A DNA stretch of 64,000 nucleotides from Calothrix sp. NIES-2100 (GCF_002368195.1 NZ_AP018178.1:355436-419435); one strand, 5' to 3'; shown: positions 45,728 to 55,148, numbered from the stretch's first letter. The notes: a model not told the origin generated them from the letters alone. Made by a program: numbers and translations.

Positions 45728-45742
45728 TGCACACCTGTGCAT
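45728..45742. promoter_or_regulatory. Palindromic operator candidate 2
   Basis: TGCACACCTGTGCAT is the exact reverse complement of the site at 45693. Centres are 35 bases apart, which would allow two dimers to bind on roughly the same side within a few helical turns, as expected for a LacI-type switch controlling both divergent units. Confidence 0.65.
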
Positions 45743-45999
45743 AAAGCCTAAAAAACAACATGATTAATAAAACTTAAAATGACCAAGCCATAGTTTCAGC
45801 CTTCAGACAGTGATGATTTTAAAGGTTTATGTTGAATATGAATTACATCCAGAAAACATTTTAATTTCGGAGGTATCCCCAAAAATTATTTGGGGTAAAT
45901 CTAGAAACCCTTATGGGATAAAAGATGTTTCTAGTTCACATCAAGGGTGATTTATATTCTGCTGATTTTTGTCAGATTTAAATGCGTTATAGGATATCG

Positions 46000-47046
46000 A
46001 TGAATGTGAAAAAAATTCCCTTTACCTCAGGTGTTGCAGCTACTTTATTAAGTATTGTTAGTGGTACGCTTGTCAGCTGCACAAACGTTGCTCCAAATAG
46101 CGACACAGGCAGTAACACTAATACCACTAATACAAAAAATGTTACAGATACCAGTACACAGACCAACAAGAGCGATCTCAATATTAAATTACGATCTGTT
46201 GGTGTTACCCTTGGTGATTTAAGTAACCCTTTCTTCGTGGTTATGGCTAAAGGTGCGGAGAAAGAAGCGAAAAAAATTGGTGGTAATGATGTCAGAGTCA
46301 CTGTAGTTTCTAGTGGCTATGACCTGAACCAGCAATTTAACCAAATTGAAAATTTTGTGGCTGCTAACACAGACATTATTATTCTCAATGCTGCTGATAG
46401 TAAAGGAATCAGACCAGCCGTTGATCAAGCCAGGAAAGCAGGCAAGATTGTGATTGCGGTAGACACAGGCGTAGACGCAGAAGTAGACGCTACAGTCACC
46501 ACCAATAATGTCCAAGCTGGAGAAATTAGTTGCCAATATATTGCCGATCGCCTTAAGGGTAAGGGCAATGTAGTCATAGTCAACGGGCCGCCAGTAGCTT
46601 CGGTAATCCAGCGAGTCGATGGCTGTTTGAAAGTGTTAGCCAAATATCCTGATATCAAACTACTTTCTAAAGACCAGAACGCAGAAGGTAGCCGAGATGG
46701 CGGACTGAGGGTAATGAGCGATGTGCTGGTGACATTTCCCAAGATTGATGCAGTCTTTGCCATCAACGATCCGAGTGGTGTGGGAGTAGATCTAGCCGCC
46801 AGCCAAGCCAAACGCAAAGAGTTTTTCATTGTGGGAGTTGACGGTGCGCCAGAAGCCATCCAAGCGATCGCCTCTAACGATAGTCTCTATGCAGCCACAG
46901 CTACTCAAAATCCCTCTGGGATGACGGAAAAAGCGGTTCAGGTGGGTAACAACATCTTGCATGGTAAAAAACCCGCATCACCTAACATTTTGATTCCCGC
47001 CAAGCTGATTACCAAAGAGAACGTTAGTACATCGAAAGGCTGGTAG
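46000..47046 (+). CDS. frtA: Sugar ABC transporter substrate-binding lipoprotein (FrtA-like)
   Basis: A lipoprotein signal with LVSC (Cys27) is followed by a Thr/Asn-rich linker and a ribose/fructose-type binding domain (VGVTLGDLSNPFFVVMAKGAEKEA, IILNAADSKG, VIAVDTGVDAEVDATVTTNN, GVDGAPEAIQAI). ATG 46000 follows TAGGA; MRYRIS upstream is an unlikely extension. It is the first gene of the transporter operon. By analogy with A. variabilis it binds fructose; ribose or related sugars cannot be excluded. Confidence 0.88.
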   Translation: MNVKKIPFTSGVAATLLSIVSGTLVSCTNVAPNSDTGSNTNTTNTKNVTDTSTQTNKSDLNIKLRSVGVTLGDLSNPFFVVMAKGAEKEAKKIGGNDVRVTVVSSGYDLNQQFNQIENFVAANTDIIILNAADSKGIRPAVDQARKAGKIVIAVDTGVDAEVDATVTTNNVQAGEISCQYIADRLKGKGNVVIVNGPPVASVIQRVDGCLKVLAKYPDIKLLSKDQNAEGSRDGGLRVMSDVLVTFPKIDAVFAINDPSGVGVDLAASQAKRKEFFIVGVDGAPEAIQAIASNDSLYAATATQNPSGMTEKAVQVGNNILHGKKPASPNILIPAKLITKENVSTSKGW

Positions 47047-47155
47047 GGCATTGGGCATGGGGCATGGGGCATTGGGCATTGGTTTTAAACAAAGGACAAA
47101 TGACCAATGACAACTGACTATTGACCATTGACTATTGACAAATGACAAACGACTT
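47047..47155. repeat. Short tandem repeats between frtA and frtB
   Basis: Six or seven GGGCAT/TGGGCAT units are followed by TGACAAATGACCAATGACAACTGAC-type heptamers. These are the short tandemly repeated sequences typical of heterocystous cyanobacteria. They interrupt an operon and may affect transcript stability or the ratio of binding protein to ATPase. Confidence 0.65.
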
Positions 47156-48709
47156 ATGACAACAAATATTGAAAGAGATTTTTCTCCCGCCGCCACAGCT
47201 AACCCTGTTTTAGAAATGCGCGGGATTGCTAAACGATTTCATGGTGTCGCGGCTTTGCAAGGTGTCAATCTCACCATTTATCCCGGAGAGGTTCACGCCC
47301 TGATGGGTGAAAATGGTGCAGGTAAAAGCACATTGATGAAAATCCTCGCCGGGGCTTATATTGCCGATGAAGGAGAGATTCGCATTAATGGTCAACCCGT
47401 GAAAATTACCGATCCGGGTACAGCACGTAAAGCAGGTATCAATCTGATTTATCAAGAATTGAACGTTGCACCCAATTTAACCGTTACCGAAAATATGTTT
47501 ATGGGTAGCGAGTTGCAACGGGGTCAGTTTTTAGACCGCGCAAGTATGGAACAGGAAGCCCAGCAAGTATTACAAAGCTTGGGGGCGAGTTTTGCACCCA
47601 CAGATATTGTTGGGACTTTAGCGATCGCCGAACAGCAACAAGTCGAAATTGCCAGGGCGCTAAAAGATAAAAGCCGCATTTTGGTGATGGATGAACCAAC
47701 AGCAGCACTATCCGACCGCGAAACTGAGCGGTTGTTTGAGGTAATTCGCAAACTCCGCAATGATGGCATTGCCATTATCTACATCAGTCATCGCATGGAA
47801 GAAATCTATGCCCTAGCCGATCGCATTAGCGTCCTCCGCGATGGTCAATATATTGGTAGTCTGACGCGGGACGAAATTTCGCCCCAGCGATTGGTACAGA
47901 TGATGGTTGGGCGTTCCATGCAGGACTTTTACGAACATCAACGGCAAAAGAATCCTGGTGCAGTCGTCCTGGAAGTCAGAAATATTAGTGACGGACGCAA
48001 AGTCCAACCAGCTAGTTTTCAAATTCATGCAGGCGAAATTCTCGGATTATCCGGGTTAGTTGGTGCGGGACGGACAGAAGTATCGCGGCTGATTTTTGGT
48101 GCCGATCGCAAAGTCAGCGGTGAAGTATTCCTCAATGGTAAAAAACTAGAGATTAATTCCCCCAGTGATGCGATCGCCGCCGGTATTGGCTATGTCCCAG
48201 AAGACCGTAAAGACCAAGGTTTATTTCTGGAGATGAGTTCCCGTAAAAATATTGGCCTCAATCGACTCAAGCAAGATGCCAAAGGTGGCATTGTTAACTG
48301 GGGTTCAGTGAATAAGATTGCCACAGACGCAGTGGAAAATTTCCATATCCGACTGGCTAATTTGGAAATTAGAGCCGTGGATCTTTCCGGTGGTAATCAG
48401 CAAAAACTGCTACTGGCACGTTGGTTAGCCATTAATCCCAGAGTATTGATGCTAGATGAACCAACACGAGGCGTAGATATCGGTGCCAAAAGCGAAATTT
48501 ATCGCATTATCAGCGACTTAGCAGCCCAAGGGGTAGCAATTCTCATGGTATCCAGCGAACTACCAGAAATTGTGGGCTTGAGCGATCGCGTTTTAGTCAT
48601 GCGCGAAGGGCAGTTAGTAGGGGAACTTGACGACAGCCCAGGTAAAGAAATTACCCAAGAAAACATCATGCACTATGCAACAGGAGCATCGGAGGTATCA
48701 GCATCATGA
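47156..48709 (+). CDS. frtB: Sugar ABC transporter ATP-binding protein, double ATPase (FrtB-like)
   Basis: A RbsA-type protein with two ABC domains. The first has Walker A GENGAGKST, LAIAEQQQVEIARAL and VMDEPTAALSD. The second has the degenerate GLVGAGRTE, SGGNQQKLLLARWL and MLDEPTRGVDIGAKSEI. Start ATG 47156 (TTNIERDF) is chosen because the frame upstream is heptamer repeat. It overlaps the permease gene by four bases. Confidence 0.9.
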   Translation: MTTNIERDFSPAATANPVLEMRGIAKRFHGVAALQGVNLTIYPGEVHALMGENGAGKSTLMKILAGAYIADEGEIRINGQPVKITDPGTARKAGINLIYQELNVAPNLTVTENMFMGSELQRGQFLDRASMEQEAQQVLQSLGASFAPTDIVGTLAIAEQQQVEIARALKDKSRILVMDEPTAALSDRETERLFEVIRKLRNDGIAIIYISHRMEEIYALADRISVLRDGQYIGSLTRDEISPQRLVQMMVGRSMQDFYEHQRQKNPGAVVLEVRNISDGRKVQPASFQIHAGEILGLSGLVGAGRTEVSRLIFGADRKVSGEVFLNGKKLEINSPSDAIAAGIGYVPEDRKDQGLFLEMSSRKNIGLNRLKQDAKGGIVNWGSVNKIATDAVENFHIRLANLEIRAVDLSGGNQQKLLLARWLAINPRVLMLDEPTRGVDIGAKSEIYRIISDLAAQGVAILMVSSELPEIVGLSDRVLVMREGQLVGELDDSPGKEITQENIMHYATGASEVSAS

Positions 48710-49704
48710 GTCAAACCTTAAGACCAGTCAACAACAGACCTAGTGAGCATCCCAAGTCACGCAAGCGTCAATCAATCAACAATCTGTTGCAAGTTGCAGG
48801 TATTTTGCCGATTCTGGTGATCATCTGCATCTTATTTTCCCTCCTTAGCCCCAACTTTTTCACAGCAGGTAACGCCGTCAACATCTTACGTCAAGCATCA
48901 ATTAATATTGTGCTGGCAACAGGCATGACGTTTGTGATTTTGACTGGTGGTATTGACCTTTCAGTCGGGTCAATCTTGGCTGTTTCTGCCGTAGTTGCGG
49001 TGTTAGTATCCCTACTACCGGCTTTAGGTTGGCTGGCTGTACCTGCTGGTTTAGTCACCGGACTACTTTTAGGTTTACTCAACGGTGCGTTGATCACCTT
49101 TTTGGATGTACCGCCGTTTATTGTCACCTTGGGTTCACTAACTGCCCTCCGGGGTGCGGCATTCTTAGTAGCTAATGGTACAACAGTTATTAACCGAAAC
49201 ATCAACTTTGCTTGGATAGGTAATAGCTATGTCGGTCCCATTCCTTGCCTGGTAATCATTGCCTTGTTGACTGTAGCAATAAGTTGGTTTGTACTGAGAC
49301 AAACTGTTTTAGGTGTGCAAATTTACGCTGTAGGTGGTAACGAACGAGCAGCCAGATTAACAGGTATCAAAGTCAATCGCGTGTTGCTATTTGTCTATGG
49401 CGTGAGTGGATTACTCGCAGGTTTGGCAGGCATTATGAGTGCCAGTCGCCTATATAGTGCCACAGGGATGTTAGGACAAGGTTATGAATTAGATGCGATC
49501 GCTGCTGTTATTCTTGGTGGCACCAGCTTCACAGGCGGTATCGGCACAATTGGCGGCACTCTTCTCGGTGCATTAATTATTGCTGTGCTCAACAATGGTT
49601 TGACTTTGTTGAACATGTCTTATTTCTGGCAACTAGTTGTTAAAGGCTTGGTAATTATTGCCGCAGTCATGATTGATCGTCTCCGCAGACGTTCCAGACG
49701 GTAA
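48706..49704 (+). CDS. frtC: Sugar ABC transporter permease (FrtC-like)
   Basis: A 332-residue RbsC-type permease with eight or more membrane helices and the family signature FVILTGGIDLSVGSILA, LNGALITFLDVPPFIVTLGS and GGTSFTGGIGTIGGTLLGA. Its ATG overlaps the frtB stop. With frtA and frtB it makes a complete importer in the cytoplasmic membrane. Confidence 0.92.
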   Translation: MSQTLRPVNNRPSEHPKSRKRQSINNLLQVAGILPILVIICILFSLLSPNFFTAGNAVNILRQASINIVLATGMTFVILTGGIDLSVGSILAVSAVVAVLVSLLPALGWLAVPAGLVTGLLLGLLNGALITFLDVPPFIVTLGSLTALRGAAFLVANGTTVINRNINFAWIGNSYVGPIPCLVIIALLTVAISWFVLRQTVLGVQIYAVGGNERAARLTGIKVNRVLLFVYGVSGLLAGLAGIMSASRLYSATGMLGQGYELDAIAAVILGGTSFTGGIGTIGGTLLGALIIAVLNNGLTLLNMSYFWQLVVKGLVIIAAVMIDRLRRRSRR

Positions 49705-49816
49705 AACAATGCAGATGAGATGAAGTGTTATCTTTTTAACTCTTCTTCTCTTCTCTGTGCGTGCTTAAATCACATCCTGATTCAGCAATGCCTAATTTTG
49801 CATACAAAATATAACT

Positions 49817-51217
49817 ATGACATCTACAACAACTCGTCGTAAATCCAACACGTTCTATGTAATTTTAATTGCTGGTGCTGCTGCTCTCGGTGGCTTTTTG
49901 TTCGGTTTTGATACCGCAGTGATCAACGGTGCCGTTGCGGCTCTGGCCAAAACTTATAACGCCAACAGTGTAATAACTGGCCTTGCCGTGTCGCTGGCAT
50001 TATTAGGGTCTGCGGTAGGAGCCTTCTATGCAGGGAAGATTGCAGATCGATATGGTCGAGTCAAAGCAATGGTGGTAGCTTCAGTATTATTTACCATCAG
50101 TGGGATTGGCTCCGGAATTGCCTTTACTATCTGGGATTTTATCTTGTGGCGGGTATTAGGTGGTTTAGCAGTCGGTGCAGCCAGCGTCATTGCCCCAGCT
50201 TATATTGCCGAGTGTTCTCCCACCCATTTGCGGGGTAGGTTGGGATCGCTCCAGCAACTAGCAATTGTAGTAGGCATTTTCATTGCCTTGCTGTGCGACT
50301 ACTTTATAGCTGTGTCAGCAGGTTCGGCTGAATCGCCATTTTTATTTAATATAGCTGCTTGGCGCTGGATGTTTTGGACAGAAATCCCTCCAGCTGTGCT
50401 GTATGGAATGGCAGCTTTAATGATTCCCGAATCTCCCCGCTACCTAGTTGCCCAAGGACGAGAGCCAGAAGCCGCTAACGTTCTCACTAAGATTTTGGGG
50501 GGTAATGTCCTAGGGAAAATTGAGGAAATTCGCCAAACAGTTATAACAGAACGCGAGCCGAGATTTTCTGACCTCTTAAGCAGAAGTGGCGGACTCCTGC
50601 CGATTGTGTGGGTCGGCATCGGCTTATCTATACTTCAGCAATTCGTCGGTATTAATGTCATCTTCTACTACAGCAGCGTTTTATGGCGGGCTGTTGGGTT
50701 TTCGGAAAAAAATTCCCTTACAATTACAGTGATCACAGGTGCGGTAAATATTATTACTACACTGATTGCGATCGCTTTCGTAGATAGATTTGGTCGCAAG
50801 CCCCTGTTGATTTTAGGGTCAATCGGTATGACCTTGACCTTGGGAACGATGACTGCGATGTTTGGCACTGCACCACTGGATGCTGCTGGCAACCCGACTC
50901 TGAGTGGTACTCCGGGTATTGTAGCTCTTTTAGCCGCAAACCTCTATGTATTTTGCTTTGGTTTCTCCTGGGGGCCAGTCACCTGGGTGCTGTTAGGAGA
51001 AATGTTTAATAACAGAATTCGCGCTGCTGCACTTTCGGTTGCGGCTGCTATGCAATGGGTGGCGAATTTCATCGTTTCTACAACATTTCCTCCCATCCTG
51101 CAATATTTTGGCTTAGGTTCTGCCTACGGACTCTATACAACGGCGGCGGCTATCTCACTCTTTTTCGTTCTCTTTTTTATTAAGGAAACCAAAGGAATTG
51201 AATTAGAAGATATGTAA
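49817..51217 (+). CDS. glcP: MFS sugar:proton symporter (GlcP-like)
   Basis: A 466-residue sugar porter with 12 membrane helices and the family marks GGFLFGFDTAVINGA, GKIADRYGRVKAM, PESPRYLVAQGREPEA, QQFVGINVIFYYSS and DRFGRKPLL. GlcP is the glucose permease of Nostoc punctiforme, needed for symbiotic competence and encoded beside frt and oprB genes, as here. It follows frtC by 112 bases and may be part of the same operon. Confidence 0.88.
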   Translation: MTSTTTRRKSNTFYVILIAGAAALGGFLFGFDTAVINGAVAALAKTYNANSVITGLAVSLALLGSAVGAFYAGKIADRYGRVKAMVVASVLFTISGIGSGIAFTIWDFILWRVLGGLAVGAASVIAPAYIAECSPTHLRGRLGSLQQLAIVVGIFIALLCDYFIAVSAGSAESPFLFNIAAWRWMFWTEIPPAVLYGMAALMIPESPRYLVAQGREPEAANVLTKILGGNVLGKIEEIRQTVITEREPRFSDLLSRSGGLLPIVWVGIGLSILQQFVGINVIFYYSSVLWRAVGFSEKNSLTITVITGAVNIITTLIAIAFVDRFGRKPLLILGSIGMTLTLGTMTAMFGTAPLDAAGNPTLSGTPGIVALLAANLYVFCFGFSWGPVTWVLLGEMFNNRIRAAALSVAAAMQWVANFIVSTTFPPILQYFGLGSAYGLYTTAAAISLFFVLFFIKETKGIELEDM

Positions 51218-51231
51218 GTAGGGAAAAGAAC

Positions 51232-51267
51232 AGGGAATAGGTAATATTTTTTAATTCTCTATTCCCT
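51232..51267 (+). terminator. Hairpin downstream of glcP
   Basis: AGGGAATAG (51232-51240) pairs with CTATTCCCT (51259-51267) around an AT-rich loop, 15 bases after the glcP stop codon. It may terminate the glcP transcript; the porin gene downstream would then have its own promoter. Confidence 0.45.
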
Positions 51268-51533
51268 CTAAATTGAATTTTGCTTACCAACTTCTTAGAC
51301 AAAAACTAAATACAAGGCTTCACTTCAAAAGATTTAAGGGTTAGGCTGCACTTAAGTAGACTCATGCTGTTGTTGCAGACATAGGAATCCCAATACCAGC
51401 ACCGCATATAGAAGATTGTTTTGAATTTGTAACTTTCAATAATACAGGAGTCGAAATCTCTCAAGCGTAGATATAGCAAGAGGTTGAGACTTCGAGTACA
51501 AATTTTTACCCCTAAAATACCATACTATACCCA

Positions 51534-53150
51534 ATGCTGAAACATCTTTTGTACAGTTTTCCGCTTTTATTTTTGGCATCTACCGCAGTCACAGCAGCAC
51601 CTTTAGATCATAATTCTGAGACAGTAGATGTCAACTTTGATACTATTCAAGGTCAAGTCACCTCAGTTTCCCAGTTTTCCGATGTCCAACCAACCGATTG
51701 GGCATTTGCTGCATTACAATCATTAGTTGAACGCTACGGCTGTATTGCAGGTTATCCGAATTCCACTTATCGCGGCAACCGTGCCTTAACTCGTTATGAA
51801 TTTGCCGCCGGGTTAAATGCTTGCTTGGATCGGATCAATGAGTTAATTGCCACAGCTACTAGCGATTTAGTCAAGAAAGAAGATTTAGCAGTGTTGCAAA
51901 AGTTACAAACAGACTTTGCCGCCGAACTCGCAACTCTACGCGGGCGGGTGGATACATTGGAAGCACGGACAGCAACATTAGAACAGCAGCAGTTTTCCAC
52001 TACTACCAAGCTGAATGCGCAAATTATTACCGCCATTAGTGATACCTTTGGTAATAAGGTGGGAGGTACACGCGATGAATCCAACGCCTATTTTGCTACT
52101 CGCGGGCGTCTGCAATTAGAAAGCAGTTTCACCGGCAAAGATTTATTGCGAGTGCGGCTAGAATTTGGTAACTTTACCAATGCCAATAACGTCAGCCAAA
52201 TTGCCACAGCCACCGGCACAGGGATGACGCGCCTGAACTTCGATAATGACAGCAACAATACACTGATTGTACCCCACATCCGTTACTACTTTCCCGTTAG
52301 CGAGTCCCTTTCCTTTGTCGTCGGCCCGGTGGGTATTGGCTACAACGACATCACAGACAACGTTACTCCGCCCACGATCGCCGATGATGGTAATGGTATC
52401 CCCTCACTATTTGGCAAAAATAGTCTGCTGTTTGAACGAGGTGGGGGTGGTGCAGCCGTTAACTGGAAGATTAGCCCAGACTTAACTTTAACTCTCGGCT
52501 ATTTAGCTAACAGTCCCAATAACCCGGCACAAGGAAATGGCTTATTTGATGGCGGTTACAATGCTTTGGCTCATCTAGTATACTATGGCAAACAAGGAGC
52601 AATTGGTGTTGCCTACTCTCATGGATATAGCCCTGCTGGTACTGTGGATATTACAGGCAGTAGAGGTAGCGCATTATCCATCTCACCCTTTGGTAACAGC
52701 ATTGCCACAACTAACAGCATTGTCGGCGCCCAGGGATTCTATCGCTTTTCCCCAAATTTCCAAGTTCACGCCTGGGGCGGGTATATTTGGGCAAATGCTG
52801 AAAACTCTGGTTTGAGTGATATTTCTAATGGGAGGGGTGGAACAGATTCTTTATTTGTGAATAGTGGTGATAGTGCTAATGCTTGGTTTGGCGCGATTGG
52901 GATGTCATTTCCAGATGTTGGCGGTAGGGGAAACTTACCAGGAATTCTCTTTGGTTTACCGCCCCGTGTTTCTCAAAGTGATGTCCGTGCGGAGGGGGTT
53001 AACTCTTACCACATTGAAGCTTTCTATCGTTGGCGAATGAATGACAATATTTCGGTGACTCCTGGGTTTTGGGTAATTCTCAATCCAGAAAACAATAGTA
53101 GCAATAATACCCAATATGTAGGAGTGCTGCGGACAACCTTCGATTTTTGA
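51534..53150 (+). CDS. oprB: Carbohydrate-selective outer-membrane porin with SLH domain (OprB-like)
   Basis: A signal peptide is followed by an SLH domain (SQFSDVQPTDWAFAALQSLV...YRGNRALTRYEFAAGLNACL, about 42-105), a short coiled coil (about 115-155) and an OprB beta-barrel ending in an aromatic residue (TTFDF). SLH-OprB proteins are the major cyanobacterial porins; the SLH domain anchors them to the peptidoglycan-linked polymer. The gene completes an outer- to inner-membrane sugar uptake route with glcP and frtABC. Confidence 0.9.
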   Translation: MLKHLLYSFPLLFLASTAVTAAPLDHNSETVDVNFDTIQGQVTSVSQFSDVQPTDWAFAALQSLVERYGCIAGYPNSTYRGNRALTRYEFAAGLNACLDRINELIATATSDLVKKEDLAVLQKLQTDFAAELATLRGRVDTLEARTATLEQQQFSTTTKLNAQIITAISDTFGNKVGGTRDESNAYFATRGRLQLESSFTGKDLLRVRLEFGNFTNANNVSQIATATGTGMTRLNFDNDSNNTLIVPHIRYYFPVSESLSFVVGPVGIGYNDITDNVTPPTIADDGNGIPSLFGKNSLLFERGGGGAAVNWKISPDLTLTLGYLANSPNNPAQGNGLFDGGYNALAHLVYYGKQGAIGVAYSHGYSPAGTVDITGSRGSALSISPFGNSIATTNSIVGAQGFYRFSPNFQVHAWGGYIWANAENSGLSDISNGRGGTDSLFVNSGDSANAWFGAIGMSFPDVGGRGNLPGILFGLPPRVSQSDVRAEGVNSYHIEAFYRWRMNDNISVTPGFWVILNPENNSSNNTQYVGVLRTTFDF

Positions 53151-53259
53151 ACTTGTTAAGTAGCCGATGGGCTAGGGGTTAGGGATTAGGGGCTAGTATT
53201 TTTTATTTCAGAGAACTCAATTACTATTTGGGCGATGCCTGCGGCGGGCTACGTCTACG

Positions 53260-53490
53260 CAATTGCTATTTTGGAGAACCCAAAAGCAATTTTTGAGACT
53301 AAAATTGCTATTTCCGACACTACAATTGCCGTTTTTTATACTACAATTACTATTTCTGACACTACAATTGCCGTTTTTTATACTACAATTGCTATTTCTG
53401 ACACTACAATTGCCATTTTTTATACTACAATTGCTATTTCGGCGATCGCAATTGCCATAACGGAGAACCTAATTGCGATAACTGATATCA
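53260..53490. repeat. 21-bp tandem repeat array, 11 units
   Basis: Eleven contiguous 21-bp units run from 53260 to 53490. Most begin CAATTGCTATTT or CAATTGCCGTTT. The unit ends alternate between CTGACACTA, TTTATACTA, TGGAGAACC and CGGCGATCG (HIP1). It is the same family as the arrays at 24632 and 55971. Confidence 0.85.
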
Positions 53491-53634
53491 TGTTCGCATA
53501 AATAGTTGTCATTGCGAGCGTTCGCGTTAGCGTCTCGAAGAGAAGCGAAGCAATCGCAGAGGCGTTGTGATTGCTTCGCTTCACTTCGTTACGCTCGCAA
53601 TGACATTTTATAAGCGATCAACCGAACATGATAT
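53485..53634. repeat. Double inverted repeat (palindrome within palindrome)
   Basis: Outer arms ATATCATGTTCG (53485-53496) and CGAACATGATAT (53623-53634) enclose inner arms GTCATTGCGAGCG (53508-53520) and CGCTCGCAATGAC (53592-53604). Both pairs are perfect. The inner element is a very common cyanobacterial repeat. The outer arms suggest that it inserted into, or captured, another palindrome. Confidence 0.7.
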
Positions 53635-53790
53635 GAGAACTCAATTGCTATTTTGGCGATCGCACTTTTTCTATGTCGATTAGCAACAAAGACTTAAGGC
53701 TTGATGTTATTGGAAACTTTTGCGACGGATTAACCAATAAACTCCCAAGGTACTCTACCAAAGAGTGCTTTCACTTTTTCAATAGTATTT

Positions 53791-53881
53791 AGGACTTACG
53801 CAACTCTACAAATTATTAGCGCTCTTGGCGTTCTTGACGGTTCAATAAATCCAGCTTTTTGGCAATTTTTGCGTAAGTCCT
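53791..53881. mobile_element. 91-bp inverted-repeat element (MITE-like)
   Basis: AGGACTTACGCAA and TTGCGTAAGTCCT form perfect 13-bp terminal inverted repeats around 65 bases. TATTT occurs directly before the left end and two bases after the right end. The motif GCGTAAGTCCT also occurs alone near 44439. It ends 56 bases before the RHH gene and may carry its promoter. Confidence 0.55.
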
Positions 53882-53937
53882 GGTATTTTTGCGGAATCGC
53901 CATTTTTACATTTGTAGGTTTGGAAAGAATTACATAA

Positions 53938-54111
53938 ATGAGTAGCAAAGGTAAATCAATGCATATTAGCATCACGGATGACCTAAAGAAGCGATTTCAT
54001 GCCACTTGCGTCATGCAGGGTAAAAACATGAGCCAAGTAGTCATTGAGCTAATAGAGCAATGGCTGGAAAGCAATGAAGTTCCCCAAGCTGCTGAAATCA
54101 AGAGGCTATAG
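53938..54111 (+). CDS. Small ribbon-helix-helix (ParG/CopG-like) DNA-binding protein
   Basis: From ATG 53938 the frame encodes 57 residues: MHISITDDLKKRFHATCV, MQGKNMSQVVIELIEQWL and a short tail. The beta strand, helix and second helix fit the RHH fold of ParG/CopG and antitoxin-type repressors. It lies 86 bases before the CHAT-EAD gene and may be its autoregulator, or an orphan antitoxin. Confidence 0.75.
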   Translation: MSSKGKSMHISITDDLKKRFHATCVMQGKNMSQVVIELIEQWLESNEVPQAAEIKRL

Positions 54112-54197
54112 GCACTTCCCCAAATTGAATAGTCTGGCTACTGGTAAAACCAATTAAATACGAAATCCGATCAATTTATATAACTGGAATTTAGTAA

Positions 54198-55121
54198 ATG
54201 GTGCAAACAATCTTAATTTTGACAGCAAATCCTCAAGGTACTTCACAACTACGTTTAGATCAGGAGGCGCGAGATATTGGAGAAGGATTACAGCGAGCAA
54301 AGCACCGCGATCAGTTTATCTTAGAACAGAAGTGGGCAGTGCGACCAAGAGACATCCAGAGAGCAATGCTGGATATCAATCCTTCTATTATTCATTTTTC
54401 TGGGCATGGAACAGGGGATGAAGGTTTAGTATTTGAAGATGAAACAGGTTCAGCAAAGCTAGTTGATGGCGAAGCCTTAGCAGGATTGTTTGAACTGTTT
54501 TCAGAGCAAGTTGAGTGTGTTGTTCTCAACGGCTGTTATTCGGAAGTGCAAGCAGAGGCGATCGCACAACATGTTAATTATGTGATTGGCATGAAAAAGG
54601 CGATCCCAGATAAAGCAGCAATTGAATTTGCTGTAGGTTTTTACGATGCTTTAGGTGCAGGTAAGCCTGTTGAATTTGCCCACAAATTTGGTTGTGCTGC
54701 AATTCGGTTAGCAGGTATTCCACAGCAACTCACCCCAGTTCTCAAGAAGAAGCCAAATATTAATGAGAAGGAAAATCTACCTCAAAAGCAGCTTTCAGTC
54801 ACCAATGAACCAGCATCAGAGACATTTCAAGAACTTACCGATTCTGACAGGGAAATAATTACAGAACTCTTGATACGTAGTGGACGTGCAGAATATTCGG
54901 CACGAAAAGCACTTTGTATAAGAATTGGAGTTGAAGCAAATCAACTTGGATTTTTAACACAATCAACCGATGCTGACTTTGCCTTACAGCTAATTAGCTA
55001 TTTGTATAGTACAGATGATCAACAAGCTCTTGGGAAAATCTGCAAGGAACTTGAAGTTGTGTTTAAAAGAGGAAAATACGCGGCTGATTTGGAAAGTATT
55101 AAATCAAAACTCAAAACTTAA
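54198..55121 (+). CDS. CHAT-domain (caspase-like) protease with C-terminal effector-associated domain
   Basis: Residues 1-185 are a CHAT domain of the separase/caspase clan: TILILTANPQGTSQLRLD, His70 in HFSGHGTG, Cys113 in LNGCYSEVQ. A short linker follows, then residues 211-306 form a helical domain (LTDSDREIITELL...ARKALCIRIGV...ICKELEVVF) homologous to the N-terminus of the next gene. This is an EAD, a death-domain-like adaptor known from conflict systems of cyanobacteria and other bacteria. The predicted job is proteolysis of an unknown target after recruitment by the EAD. Confidence 0.88.
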   Translation: MVQTILILTANPQGTSQLRLDQEARDIGEGLQRAKHRDQFILEQKWAVRPRDIQRAMLDINPSIIHFSGHGTGDEGLVFEDETGSAKLVDGEALAGLFELFSEQVECVVLNGCYSEVQAEAIAQHVNYVIGMKKAIPDKAAIEFAVGFYDALGAGKPVEFAHKFGCAAIRLAGIPQQLTPVLKKKPNINEKENLPQKQLSVTNEPASETFQELTDSDREIITELLIRSGRAEYSARKALCIRIGVEANQLGFLTQSTDADFALQLISYLYSTDDQQALGKICKELEVVFKRGKYAADLESIKSKLKT

Positions 55122-55148
55122 TTGTAAGTAATATTAGGAGGAAAAAGT

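Larger units (their letters stand above)
53151..53937. other. Repeat-rich region upstream of the CHAT-EAD operon
   Basis: Contains a 21-bp array, a double palindrome and a 91-bp inverted-repeat element (each listed separately), plus GATGCCTGCGGCGGGCTACG (53234) of a common repeat family. No gene; open frames through the 21-bp array are artefacts of its period. Confidence 0.5.

Noticed and set aside
45647..45742. N-terminal extension of the LacI-type regulator
   Set aside because: It would translate both operator palindromes. The family starts directly at MSKRKISIEDIA.
51434..51450. NtcA-like GTA...TAC site upstream of oprB
   Set aside because: The half-sites are 11 bases apart instead of the required 8.
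53235..53501. Open frame of TIAISDT-type repeats
   Set aside because: Same artefact of the 21-bp array; the frame runs through repeat DNA from end to end.
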